Origin: Comamonas odontotermitis
Lineage (GTDB): Bacteria > Pseudomonadota > Gammaproteobacteria > Burkholderiales > Burkholderiaceae_C
Direction: 5' to 3'
DNA length: 64,000 bases
Assembly: GCF_020080045.1 (NCBI RefSeq)
Contig: NZ_CP083451.1
Span: 3,459,001-3,523,000, forward strand
The notes beneath the pieces were generated by a model. That model made no database searches and was not told where the DNA came from. It saw only the letters and a program-made list of their open reading frames with translations. Positions 1 through 7,564 of this stretch are shown here, piece after piece (the first letter of the stretch is position 1; the number at the start of each line of letters is the position of its first letter). Position numbers and translations under genes: made by a program.

Positions 1-197
1 GGCTCTTTGGGAGAGATTCACGGAGCCATTCATTTATTCCAAACTGCTCCCTTGACAAAGAAATCAGCATATTTTTAACCCCTCTTAATTTATACAACCG
101 TAATTTCATCCACCGCACCAATTACCATTCCCGATGAAATAAACGAATATATAACTGATTTTAATTTACCCTAAATAAACCAGTTGACCGCTTATAT
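1..197. other. AT-rich flank, no gene seen
   Basis: This stretch is clearly richer in A and T than almost all the rest of the window. I see no open frame with recognisable protein features and no convincing hairpin. Together with the broken gene next to it, it looks like eroded or acquired DNA at the window edge. Confidence 0.4.
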
Positions 198-513
198 TCA
201 TACCCTCAAGCTGTTGCGCACTTCGTTTACCCGGTTGATGGAGCGTGTCAACTCGCCTGCACGATCCTTCTCCCTTGGCGACTTGGTAAAGCTTGAGAGT
301 TGACCCCCCCTCTTCAATGGTTTTGATTTTGATACTGGTTGCGGATGTTTCCCTATCGTTGACCAATTTGGTCTTGCTTTTCGCAGTAATGGCTGAGCCA
401 TCAAAATACTCACCTAACGCCTCTTTTTTGCAGACAACCGAGCAACCAGTAGCAATCATCAGTATCGCCGAGACAGCGCTGATCGTAAAGCTTTCATTAT
501 TTAGAAAAGCCAT
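198..513 (-). pseudogene. BON-domain (OsmY-like) lipoprotein, frameshifted
   Basis: Two minus-strand frames together make one BON-domain protein. The first (start 513) has a hydrophobic signal, a lipobox-like ending IATGC, and then LGEYFDGSAITAKSKTKLV, typical of the start of a BON domain in periplasmic OsmY-like lipoproteins. The second continues as EKDRAGELTRSINRVNEVRN, the usual BON end, and stops at 198. The frames switch at a run of seven G on the coding strand (+ strand C at 304-310); removing one G rejoins them. Without the repair, translation runs on as an unrelated tail to 166. The expected VQLSG strand is also poorly kept, which favours decay over a sequencing error. The start is uncertain because the Shine-Dalgarno is weak. 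BON proteins bind phospholipid at the envelope; this copy is probably dead. Confidence 0.6.
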
Positions 514-705
514 AAATTGGCTTTCAATCACCAGATTACTGCAAAGTGAACAAATGTTAAGCGTAGCGAGTGAACAACCTAAAATCAACCATATCGATGC
601 AGGCTGCCCTACAAGTTTCATGCAAATGAGGGCTACGACGACCAGCGATATCAGTCGTACACAATTCGAGACCCTCAGGCCGTTGAGGAGACTTTAAACA
701 CGTTC

Positions 706-1602
706 TTAGAACGGCGACTCGTCCGGCACCGGCAGGTCGCTGGAAGCCGCAGCGGCCAGTTGCAGGCGCAGCTGGGCGTTTTCGGTTTCCAGCTCCTGCA
801 CCCGGGCGCGCAGGTCGCTGATCTGCTGCTGCGCCTTGTCAAGCGCTGCATCCACCGCCTCGGCGCCGTGGGCGGCGCTGGGTGCGGGCTCTGCAGCACC
901 TTCGGGCTTGTCTTCCTTGGGCTTGCGCTTGGCTTCGCGCACGCGCTTGACCACCTGCTTGAGCTCGTCCTTGCCGCCCTGCGCGGCAGCCTGCTGCTCT
1001 TCGCGCGGCAAGGTGGCCACCACGGCGGCAGCATTGATCGAGATATCGCCTGCCTTGAGCGCCTCCACCAGCTCAGGGGCGGCACTTTTCTGGATCTTTT
1101 CGATCTGCGCCACCTGGCTGCTGGAGAGGCGTGCAGCCTTGGCAATGGCTTCGCGTGTGGCGACTTTCTCCAGCTCGGCTGCGTCCACAGGCGAGAACGC
1201 CTCATCCGCATTGGCAACCGCCGCCGCTTCGCCTTCTGCCGAAGGCTCTGCCGCCACCGGGTGGGCCTTTTCCAGCTTGCGGTGCTCCAGAATCTCACGC
1301 TTGCGCAGCGCCAGCACGCCCCGCTGGAAGTCAGACACGCTGCGGCGGCCCAGGTGCTGGTCGATCATCCATAGATAGACGTCTTCCATCGACTGGAAAT
1401 GCGTGTTCTGCACGGTGTTGAACGGCAGCCCGTGCTTCTGGCAGATGCCATAGCGGTTGTGGCCGTCCACCAGCACATTGCCCCACAGCACCAGCGCATC
1501 GCGGCAGCCTTCGGCCAGGATGCTGCGCTCCAGGGCGGCATGCTCGTCGGGGGTCAAGGGGTCGATGTAGGCTTTGAGTTCTTCGTTGACAACAATATCC
1601 AT
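706..1602 (-). CDS. ParB/Srx-fold protein with coiled-coil tail
   Basis: A 298-aa protein. The first 110 residues resemble the ParB/sulfiredoxin-like nuclease fold: an N-terminal PLTPDEHAALERSILAEG segment and LVDGHNRYGICQKHGLPF, where ParB family members bind nucleotide. A middle helical part (REAIAKAARLSSSQVAQIEK) looks like a helix-turn-helix. After an Ala/Glu/Lys-rich linker comes a C-terminal coiled coil (DLRARVQELETENAQLRLQL). I start it at the ATG giving MDIVVNEELKAY, because the longer open frame overlaps the divergent gene and its extra residues look random. Similar proteins are usually annotated as plasmid replication or partition related. There is no parA nearby, so a partition role is not supported. 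It could be a DNA-binding regulator or a nuclease-like protein. Confidence 0.7.
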   Translation of the reverse strand: MDIVVNEELKAYIDPLTPDEHAALERSILAEGCRDALVLWGNVLVDGHNRYGICQKHGLPFNTVQNTHFQSMEDVYLWMIDQHLGRRSVSDFQRGVLALRKREILEHRKLEKAHPVAAEPSAEGEAAAVANADEAFSPVDAAELEKVATREAIAKAARLSSSQVAQIEKIQKSAAPELVEALKAGDISINAAAVVATLPREEQQAAAQGGKDELKQVVKRVREAKRKPKEDKPEGAAEPAPSAAHGAEAVDAALDKAQQQISDLRARVQELETENAQLRLQLAAAASSDLPVPDESPF

Positions 1603-1708
1603 CACGCAATACGGCGGCTTGGCGCCGCCGTAGTCCAAATCAATAACAGGTTGCGGCAATTGTAGAAGTGCGCGACAGTAGCAGCCGCTTGACAAGGGTT
1701 TGCCAACC

Positions 1709-2254
1709 ATGAACAAAACGCAACGACAGCAACTCATCGCCACTCTGAAGGCGCGCTTTGACGCCCATCCACAGCGGCACACCGGTATCACCTGGGCCAG
1801 CGTCGAAAGCCGCCTGGAAGCCGCGCCCGGTGCGCTCTCTTCGCTGCAGCAGATGGAGACCTCGGGCGGCGAGCCCGATGTGATCGGCGCAGGCGCCGCA
1901 GGCGGCAGCGTGCTGTTCTGCGACTGCGCCGCAGAAAGTCCCGCAGGCCGACGCAGCCTGTGCTTTGACGACGCGGCACTTGCCGCGCGCAAGGAAAACA
2001 AGCCTGCAGGCAGCGCCACCGGCATGGCCGCGGAGATGGGCGTGCAACTGCTGGACGAAGCCCAGTACCGCCATCTGCAGACCCTGGGAGCGTTCGATCT
2101 GAAGACATCGAGCTGGCTGGCCACGCCCGATGCCGTGCGCGCCCTGGGCGGCGCCCTGTTTGGCGACCGCCGCTACGACCGCGTGTTCACCTACCACAAT
2201 GGCGTGCAGTCGTACTACGCCGCACGCGGCTTTCGGGCTTGCATCGAGGTGTGA
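1709..2254 (+). CDS. DUF4256 family protein
   Basis: A 181-aa cytoplasmic protein that matches my memory of the DUF4256 family over its whole length: ITWASVESRLEAAP near the start, METSGGEPDVIG, then FCDCAAESPAGRRSLCFD, MGVQLLDEAQYRHLQ, FDLKTSSWLATP and RRYDRVFTYHNGVQSYYAARGFR at the end. The family's biochemical role is unknown to me. The start is ATG 1709 (MNKTQRQQL); an in-frame TTG three codons upstream is less likely. It is transcribed away from the ParB-like gene across a gap of about 105 bases that must hold both promoters. Nothing in the neighbourhood suggests a shared pathway. Confidence 0.8.
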   Translation: MNKTQRQQLIATLKARFDAHPQRHTGITWASVESRLEAAPGALSSLQQMETSGGEPDVIGAGAAGGSVLFCDCAAESPAGRRSLCFDDAALAARKENKPAGSATGMAAEMGVQLLDEAQYRHLQTLGAFDLKTSSWLATPDAVRALGGALFGDRRYDRVFTYHNGVQSYYAARGFRACIEV

Positions 2255-2409
2255 GCGGGCTTGGTGCCTCGGCTGTGGTGGCGACCATGCAATTGATATT
2301 CCTGAATTGCATATAACCTTATCGCCATATATTCAATCCATAAGAATAGATCCACAACGCCAGAGATGGCGGGACAATACCGTCTGTCAGAAAGTCAAAC
2401 GGTAATGCC

Positions 2410-3372
2410 ATGAAAACCATTCGCCTGCTGAGCGTGGTCGGCGCGCTGGCAGCCACCTCGTGGTTCGCCCCCGCTGCCCATGCAGCCCAGCCCTTGCTCA
2501 CCCCAGCCGAGCTCTCTACCGCACAGCAGGCATCGCCTGCGGCGGTGGTCATTGATATCCGCGAGCCCAAGCTGTACGCGCAGGGCCATATTCCCGGCGC
2601 GCTCAATGCGCCGTATGGCAAGTGGCGCGGCCCGGCCACCAATCCGGGCGAGCTGCCCGATACCGCCAAGCTGACGGCGCTGGTGCAATCGCTGGGCCTG
2701 ACACCGGCCAGCCACGCGGTGGTGGTGTCCACCGGCGCTGATGCCACTGATTTTGGCGCCATGGCCCGCGTGTACTGGAGCTTGAAGGTGCTGGGCCTCA
2801 AAGAACTGTCCATTGTCAATGGCGGCATGAAGCGCTGGGTGGCCGATGGCAAGCCCGTGAGCACCGAAGTGCCAAAGGTGGCAGCCAGCAACTACCAGCC
2901 CACGCTGGATGACAGCCTGATCGCCACGCGCGACCAGGTGCGCCAGCATGTGGATCTGAGCAATGCAGCGCTGGTCGATTCGCGCCCCGACGCCTTCTAC
3001 AAGGGCGAAACGCGCGCACCAGCAGCCAAGCTCTCGGGCACCTTGCCCGGCGCGCAGCAGCTTGATTTCAATCAATGGTTCGTCAAAGGCACGGCGCAGT
3101 TCGTGGACCGCGACACGGCCCGGCAGATCGCGCAGAAGATCACCCGCCAGGACGGCCAGGACACGGTCGCCTTCTGCAATACCGGCCATTGGGCCGCCAC
3201 CGACTGGTTTGGCCTGAGCGAAATGGCGGGCTTGCCGCACGTCAAGCTCTACGCGGGCTCGATGGTCGACTGGACGCAGCAACCCGATGCGCCCGCGATG
3301 CAGAACCAGCCCGGCCGCGCACAGTCGCTCGCCTATGACGCCCAGCAGTGGTGGCAGCGCAAGTTCAAATAA
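2410..3372 (+). CDS. Periplasmic two-domain rhodanese (sulfurtransferase)
   Basis: A 320-aa protein with a Sec signal peptide ending AAHA near residue 25, so it should be exported. Two rhodanese domains follow. The first (about 30-150) has VIDIREPKLYAQGHIPGA but no cysteine where the catalytic loop should be (VVVSTGADATD), as is normal for the inactive half of two-domain enzymes. The second (about 165-310) keeps the active cysteine in AFCNTGHWAATDW. The family moves sulfane sulfur from thiosulfate or 3-mercaptopyruvate to a thiophilic acceptor. The next gene encodes a YeeE/YedE sulfur-compound transporter, so the pair probably handles thiosulfate at the inner membrane. The upstream gap (2255-2409) is AT-rich and probably holds the promoter. 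Confidence 0.85.
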   Translation: MKTIRLLSVVGALAATSWFAPAAHAAQPLLTPAELSTAQQASPAAVVIDIREPKLYAQGHIPGALNAPYGKWRGPATNPGELPDTAKLTALVQSLGLTPASHAVVVSTGADATDFGAMARVYWSLKVLGLKELSIVNGGMKRWVADGKPVSTEVPKVAASNYQPTLDDSLIATRDQVRQHVDLSNAALVDSRPDAFYKGETRAPAAKLSGTLPGAQQLDFNQWFVKGTAQFVDRDTARQIAQKITRQDGQDTVAFCNTGHWAATDWFGLSEMAGLPHVKLYAGSMVDWTQQPDAPAMQNQPGRAQSLAYDAQQWWQRKFK

Positions 3373-3383
3373 TTCAATTCATT

Positions 3384-3442
3384 TTGGCTGCTGGCGCAAT
3401 ACCATTGCTCGCCGGTAGCTATTATTTTTATAGCAATACCGC
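3384..3442. repeat. Dispersed Comamonadaceae-type intergenic repeat, copy A
   Basis: Between the rhodanese and transporter genes lies a segment with GGCTGCTGGCGC, a short centre, GCCGGTAGCTATT and TTTATAGCAAT. Related arrangements recur at 20973, 21740, 39808, 42005 and 48462. It is an imperfect palindrome outside coding sequence. Similarity was judged by eye. Confidence 0.45.
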
Positions 3443-3450
3443 GCATTGAT

Positions 3451-4548
3451 ATGAAGCGATTTCCCCTGTCGATCCTGATGGCTGCCTTCTTTGGCTGGCT
3501 GTTGTGGAGCGTTTCCCTGCGCCAGGCGGCGCTGTTCCTGGTCGGCATCGGCCTGGGCGCCATCCTGGCAGGCCAGCGCTTTGGCTTTACCACCGGCTGG
3601 CGCATGCTGGTGGAAGAAAAGGACCCGCGCGGCGTGTTCGGCCAGTTGCTGCTGCTGGCCCTGGCCGCCGCCATGGCCATGCCGCTGCTGGGCCACTACC
3701 CCGAGCTGACCGCCGCCCTGGGCCCGCCCAGCGTGAGCCTCCTGGTGGGCGCCTTCGTGTTCGGCCTGTGCATGCAGATTGCCGACGGCTGCGGCAGCGG
3801 CACACTGTACAAGGCGGGCATGGGCATCCCCATGAACACGGCCATCCTGCCGATGTTCGCGCTGGGCAGCTTTCTCGGATCGATGCACCTGGGCTGGTGG
3901 CTTGACCTGGGCCGCATGCCCGCAGTGGGCCTGGTCAGCACCTGGGGCTGGGCACCCGCGCTGGGAGCCACACTGGCGGCGCTGCTGGTGATTGGCCTGG
4001 GCGTGCAGGCCTACTGCACCAAGGCCAGTGCTGCGCAACAACGCAGCGCGCCACCGGTGTGGCAGCGCAAATGGGTCGTGGGAGCCATTGGCCTTGCCAT
4101 TTTTGCCACGCTCAATCTCGTCATTGCCGGCCAGCCCTGGGGCGTGGTGTACGGTTTTGGCCTGTGGGCGGCCAAGGTGGCCAACGGCGCGGGCCTGGTA
4201 GACCTCGGCACCAACTGGTTCTGGAGCCAGCCTGGCAATGCCCAGCGCCTGCAGGAGACGGTGCTGCTCGACATCACCAGCATCACCAACATCGGCATCC
4301 TGGCCGGGGCCCTGTGGATTGCTGCAGGCAAGCCGGCCGCCGCCAAGGCACTGACCGGTACGCAATGGCTGGTGGCGCTTGTGGCAGGCCTGGTGCTGGG
4401 TTACAGCTCGCGCCTGGCCTTTGGCTGCAATGTGGGCGCCATGCTCTCGGGCATCAGCACCGGCAGCATCCATGGCTGGATCTGGGTGCCGCTCGCCTTT
4501 GCCGGGACGATTTTCGGGCTGCGCATCCGCCGCCATTTTGGATTCTGA
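3451..4548 (+). CDS. YeeE/YedE family thiosulfate-type transporter
   Basis: A 365-aa polytopic inner-membrane protein with about nine or ten hydrophobic segments. It carries the two conserved cysteine-containing repeats of the YeeE/YedE (TsuA) family: GLCMQIADGCGSGTLYKAG at about 107-125 and LAFGCNVGAMLSGISTGSIHGW near the C terminus. In characterised members such cysteines relay thiosulfate across the membrane; that is known of the family, and the substrate here is inferred. The full length agrees with two-module members. It follows the exported rhodanese in the same direction, with a repeat between them, and precedes a 54-aa membrane peptide. Together they look like a small sulfur uptake and transfer operon. 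Confidence 0.85.
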   Translation: MKRFPLSILMAAFFGWLLWSVSLRQAALFLVGIGLGAILAGQRFGFTTGWRMLVEEKDPRGVFGQLLLLALAAAMAMPLLGHYPELTAALGPPSVSLLVGAFVFGLCMQIADGCGSGTLYKAGMGIPMNTAILPMFALGSFLGSMHLGWWLDLGRMPAVGLVSTWGWAPALGATLAALLVIGLGVQAYCTKASAAQQRSAPPVWQRKWVVGAIGLAIFATLNLVIAGQPWGVVYGFGLWAAKVANGAGLVDLGTNWFWSQPGNAQRLQETVLLDITSITNIGILAGALWIAAGKPAAAKALTGTQWLVALVAGLVLGYSSRLAFGCNVGAMLSGISTGSIHGWIWVPLAFAGTIFGLRIRRHFGF

Positions 4549-4565
4549 GCACTAGGAAAACCGCC

Positions 4566-4730
4566 ATGAACATCCCCCTTCTACGCAGCGCTTTCTGGAT
4601 CGTGCTGGTCGCATTCATCGCCTGGGACTACAGCCACAGCAAGCCAGTGGACCTGCGCTTTGAGGCCCCCTTGATCGCCGCCGGCTCCGGCCAGCATGCC
4701 AACGGCGGACACTGCTCGATGCCGGACTGA
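4566..4730 (+). CDS. 54-aa single-pass membrane peptide, unknown function
   Basis: A short frame starts 17 bases after the transporter stop. It encodes one N-terminal membrane segment (SAFWIVLVAFIAWDY), then a hydrophilic tail with a single cysteine close to the end (GGHCSMPD). It sits before the terminator at 4766-4801, so it belongs to the rhodanese-transporter transcript. AGGAAAA at 4554-4560 can serve as a ribosome site. I do not recognise a family. The position and lone cysteine suggest, without proving, a role with the sulfur transporter. Confidence 0.5.
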   Translation: MNIPLLRSAFWIVLVAFIAWDYSHSKPVDLRFEAPLIAAGSGQHANGGHCSMPD

Positions 4731-5031
4731 CAGCCCAGGCACGCGTCTCCGCCACGACCACCCACAACCATGTGCAGCTTTTTGCCCACATGGTTTTTTT
4801 ACGCCCTGGCAGGCCCTGTAGCGTGGGCAGGCGCATTCCCCTTGTCGAAAATTTGTCAAATTTCTGTCATATGGCGAGCAAACAATCAGGTTCCAGATCT
4901 TCATGGGTTCAACCATGCCAACAACAACATTGAACACTTCAGCCCCTCTGTACCTGCCAAGCCCGCCATACACATACGGGCGGTACAGGCTGCACAGCCG
5001 CCTGTTCTGATTGCGCCGGAGTGGACCTGTC
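4731..5031. other. Intergenic region before corA-like gene
   Basis: It holds the terminator of the sulfur operon at its start and, after that, AT-rich DNA around 4841-4880 with TTGTCGAAAATTTGTCAAAT, a plausible promoter area for the metal transporter. No further gene is seen. Confidence 0.4.
4766..4801 (+). terminator. Rho-independent terminator of the sulfur operon
   Basis: The arms AACCATGTG and CACATGGTT form a 9-bp stem followed by a run of T. Confidence 0.75.
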
Positions 5032-6078
5032 TTGACTTCTGAGCCTACGGCGACCGCAGGGTCTCCTCCCTTCTTCACCCCTCCCGACAACAGCGGCCTC
5101 ATCTGGGGCTACGCCTTCACGGGCACGGCGGCAGCCGAGCCACTGACCGCCGCACAGGCGCAGGAGTGGCTGGCCGCCCCGCAGGCCAACGACAGTTTCA
5201 TCTGGCTGCATTTCAACCTGTCGAATGCCCACTGCCTGCGCTGGCTGGAGCAGTACGGTCAGCTGGATGAACAATACTTTGAAGCGTTGCGCGACGGCGT
5301 CGCCTCCACCCGCATCGAGCGGCTGGACGATTCGCTGCTGGCGGTGATCAACGACATCGACTTCGATTTCAACTTCGAGTCCGGCGACATCCACACCATG
5401 TGGATTCAGGTTTCGCCACGGGTGGTGATTTCGGCGCGCGCACACCCGCTGCGCTCGGTCGATGCGCTGCGCCAGCAGATTCGCCAGGGCGGCATCCCGG
5501 AGTCGAGCACCCAGCTGCTCGAACGCCTGCTACGCGCCCAGGCCGATGTGCTGGTGCGCATCGTGCGCAATGTGACCCAGCGCGTGGACCAGATCGAAGA
5601 CCAGATGCTGGGCGGGCGTGTGCCCATGCGCCCGCGCCAGCTCGGCGCGTTGCGCCGCCTGCTGGTACGCTTCAAGCGCCTGCTGGCACCGGAGCCCTCG
5701 GCGCTGCTGCGCCTTCTGCAGACGCCACCGCGCTGGATGGGCAATGACGACCGGCAGGCCCTGCGCGCCGCAAGCGAGGAGTTCTCGGTTTTCCTGCGCG
5801 ACATGCAGTCGCTGGAAGAGCGCATCAAACTGCTGCAGGAAGAGATTGCCGCCAGCATCAACGAAGACACCAACCGCTCGCTCTATACCTTGACGATGAT
5901 CACGGTTCTGGCCCTGCCGGTGAACCTGATGGCAGGCCTGTTCGGCATGAATGTGGGCGGCATTCCGTTGAGCCAGGACCCGCTCGGGTTCTGGATTGTC
6001 ATGGGTGTGGTGGTGGCGTTCTCCGTGCTGCTGGCCATCTGGGCCATCCGCAAGCGGCGTGGGCCTAGGGATATTTGA
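5032..6078 (+). CDS. CorA/ZntB family metal ion transporter
   Basis: A 348-aa protein with the CorA layout: a large cytoplasmic N-terminal domain, a long helix (about 150-280), then two C-terminal membrane segments. The signature GMN is present in LFGMNVGGIPLSQDPLGFW after the first membrane helix. The sequence (WLHFNLSNAHCLRWLEQ, SLYTLTMITVLALPVNLMAGLFGMN) is closer to ZntB than to classical Mg2+ CorA, so zinc or another divalent ion is possible. The start is a TTG at 5032 with GGAG 10 bases upstream; a TTG at 5011 is the alternative. It probably works as a homopentamer in the inner membrane. Confidence 0.85.
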   Translation: MTSEPTATAGSPPFFTPPDNSGLIWGYAFTGTAAAEPLTAAQAQEWLAAPQANDSFIWLHFNLSNAHCLRWLEQYGQLDEQYFEALRDGVASTRIERLDDSLLAVINDIDFDFNFESGDIHTMWIQVSPRVVISARAHPLRSVDALRQQIRQGGIPESSTQLLERLLRAQADVLVRIVRNVTQRVDQIEDQMLGGRVPMRPRQLGALRRLLVRFKRLLAPEPSALLRLLQTPPRWMGNDDRQALRAASEEFSVFLRDMQSLEERIKLLQEEIAASINEDTNRSLYTLTMITVLALPVNLMAGLFGMNVGGIPLSQDPLGFWIVMGVVVAFSVLLAIWAIRKRRGPRDI

Positions 6079-6109
6079 AGCTGGCCAGTTTCTTCCGTCG
6101 GATAAAATA

Positions 6110-6240
6110 GGGGCAGGGTGTCGTCACATGGGGTGCAGCGGCAGGTATAGCGAAGGTCGGGCCGCCTCGCGGATTGTGCAATGCTGACAGGGCTTTGCCG
6201 GTGACGCCTCGCATCCATGGGGAGTGAGCCGGATGAATCG
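6110..6240 (+). ncRNA. Structured leader, candidate nhaA-I-like cation riboswitch
   Basis: The stretch before a putative Na+/H+ antiporter has nested pairings: CGTCAC (6122-6127) with GTGACG (6201-6206) closes it, GCGGC (6138-6142) with GCCGC (6161-6165) makes an inner hairpin, and CATCC (6212-6216) with GGATG (6231-6235) makes a 3' hairpin whose loop is GGGGAGTGAGCC-like. CTCGC (6208-6212) could instead pair with GTGAG (6224-6228). The pattern and the gene downstream fit what I remember of the nhaA-I class, reported to sense Li+ and linked to cation antiporters. I cannot run a covariance model, so the class is inference; the base pairs are visible. Confidence 0.5.
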
Positions 6241-6275
6241 CCCTTCTCCAGCCTTGCATGGGAACTACCTCTTCC

Positions 6276-7526
6276 ATGCCCTCGATTGAAATTCTCGCGG
6301 CAGGCATCTTTGCCATTGCCCTCACGCACACCTTTCTCGCCAAGCAGTTTGAGCGGCTCTCGCACCGCTACCCTCGCCACGCAGGCGTCTTCCATCTGCT
6401 CGGAGAGGTAGAAATCGTCTTCGGCTTCTGGGCCATGGTGCTGATCGCCGCCATGGCCGTGGTGGCGGGCCCGCAGCAGGCCATCGGCTACGCCGAATCA
6501 CGCAACTACACCGAGCCACTGTTTGTATTCGTGGTCATGGTGTTGGCTGCCTCACGCCCCATTGTGACAACCGTGCAGAACCTGCTGGCAGGCATTGCCA
6601 AGGCAGTACCGCTGCCTACCCCGCTGGCCTTGGCATGGCTTGGGCTGGCCGTGGTTCCGCTGATGGGCTCGCTCATCACCGAGCCAGCCGCCATGACGAT
6701 TGCCGCCCTCACACTGGCGCCGCTGGTGTTCACGCCCGCCATGCCCTCCCGCTACAAATACCTGGCGCTGGGTGTGCTGTTTGTCAATGTGTCGATCGGC
6801 GGCACGCTCACCTCGTACGCAGCCCCTCCGGTGCTGATGGTGGCCGGCGCCTGGGGCTGGGACAGCGCCTTCATGGTGCAGCATTTTGGCTGGAAGGCGG
6901 CGATTGCCGTGATCATCAATGCCAGTCTTGCCACCTGGGTGATTCGCAAGCACCTGGTGGCGAGTACAGTGCAGCCAGACAGCGCGGCGCATGCCATTCC
7001 GTGGTCCGTCGTGGCCGTCCACCTCGTCCTGCTGGCGGCCGTGGTGATGCTGGCGCACCATGCGGTGCTGTTTCTGGGCATTTTTCTGCTGTTTCTGGGA
7101 TATACGCATGCCTATGCGCGCTACCAAAGCCCGCTGATCCTGAAAGAAGCATTGCTGGTGGGATTCTTCCTGGCAGGCCTCGTGGTGCTCGGTGGCCTGC
7201 AGAGCTGGTGGCTGCAGCCGCTGGTGGCCAGCATGGACCCGCTCACCCTGTTCTTCGGTGCCCTGGGCCTCACAGCCATCACGGACAATGCCGCCCTCAC
7301 CTACCTGGGCTCGCAGATCAGCGGCATGAGCGATGCTGCCAAGTACATGCTGATGGCGGGCGCCGTGGCGGGCGGCGGCCTCACCGTGATTGCCAACGCC
7401 CCCAACCCTGCAGGTGTCGCGCTGCTCAAGCACGGCTTCAGCAATGCATCCATCAGCATTGGCGGCCTGCTGCTGGGCGCCCTGCTGCCCACGGCCATTG
7501 CCTCGCTATTCTTTTTGATGTTCTGA
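6276..7526 (+). CDS. Putative Na+/H+ antiporter (PF07399-type)
   Basis: A 416-aa polytopic membrane protein with about ten to twelve hydrophobic stretches. Typical family sequence includes RHAGVFHLLGEVEIVFGFWA near the start, SLITEPAAMTIAALTLAPL, FVNVSIGGTLTSYAAPPVLMVA, and near the end ALTYLGSQISG and VIANAPNPAGVALL. These match proteins annotated as putative Na+/H+ antiporters; ion specificity has not been shown for this one. I start at ATG 6276 (MPSIEIL), which fits the usual N terminus; ATG 6258 in frame is possible. The structured leader just upstream would fit control by a monovalent cation. Confidence 0.75.
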   Translation: MPSIEILAAGIFAIALTHTFLAKQFERLSHRYPRHAGVFHLLGEVEIVFGFWAMVLIAAMAVVAGPQQAIGYAESRNYTEPLFVFVVMVLAASRPIVTTVQNLLAGIAKAVPLPTPLALAWLGLAVVPLMGSLITEPAAMTIAALTLAPLVFTPAMPSRYKYLALGVLFVNVSIGGTLTSYAAPPVLMVAGAWGWDSAFMVQHFGWKAAIAVIINASLATWVIRKHLVASTVQPDSAAHAIPWSVVAVHLVLLAAVVMLAHHAVLFLGIFLLFLGYTHAYARYQSPLILKEALLVGFFLAGLVVLGGLQSWWLQPLVASMDPLTLFFGALGLTAITDNAALTYLGSQISGMSDAAKYMLMAGAVAGGGLTVIANAPNPAGVALLKHGFSNASISIGGLLLGALLPTAIASLFFLMF

Positions 7527-7564
7527 CGCAAGTCTGGCAAGCACCAGCGGCTGATTGTGGCCAA

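Noticed and set aside
293..697. 134-codon plus-strand frame at the left edge
   Set aside because: It runs antisense to the BON-domain relic, whose residues match a known family.
2280..2400. A TTGATA/TATAAC promoter before the rhodanese gene
   Set aside because: The spacing is only about 13 bases, so it was not listed as a promoter although the area is AT-rich.
6079..6240. yybP-ykoY manganese riboswitch
   Set aside because: The conserved GGGGAGUAG core and its surrounding pairs are not found.
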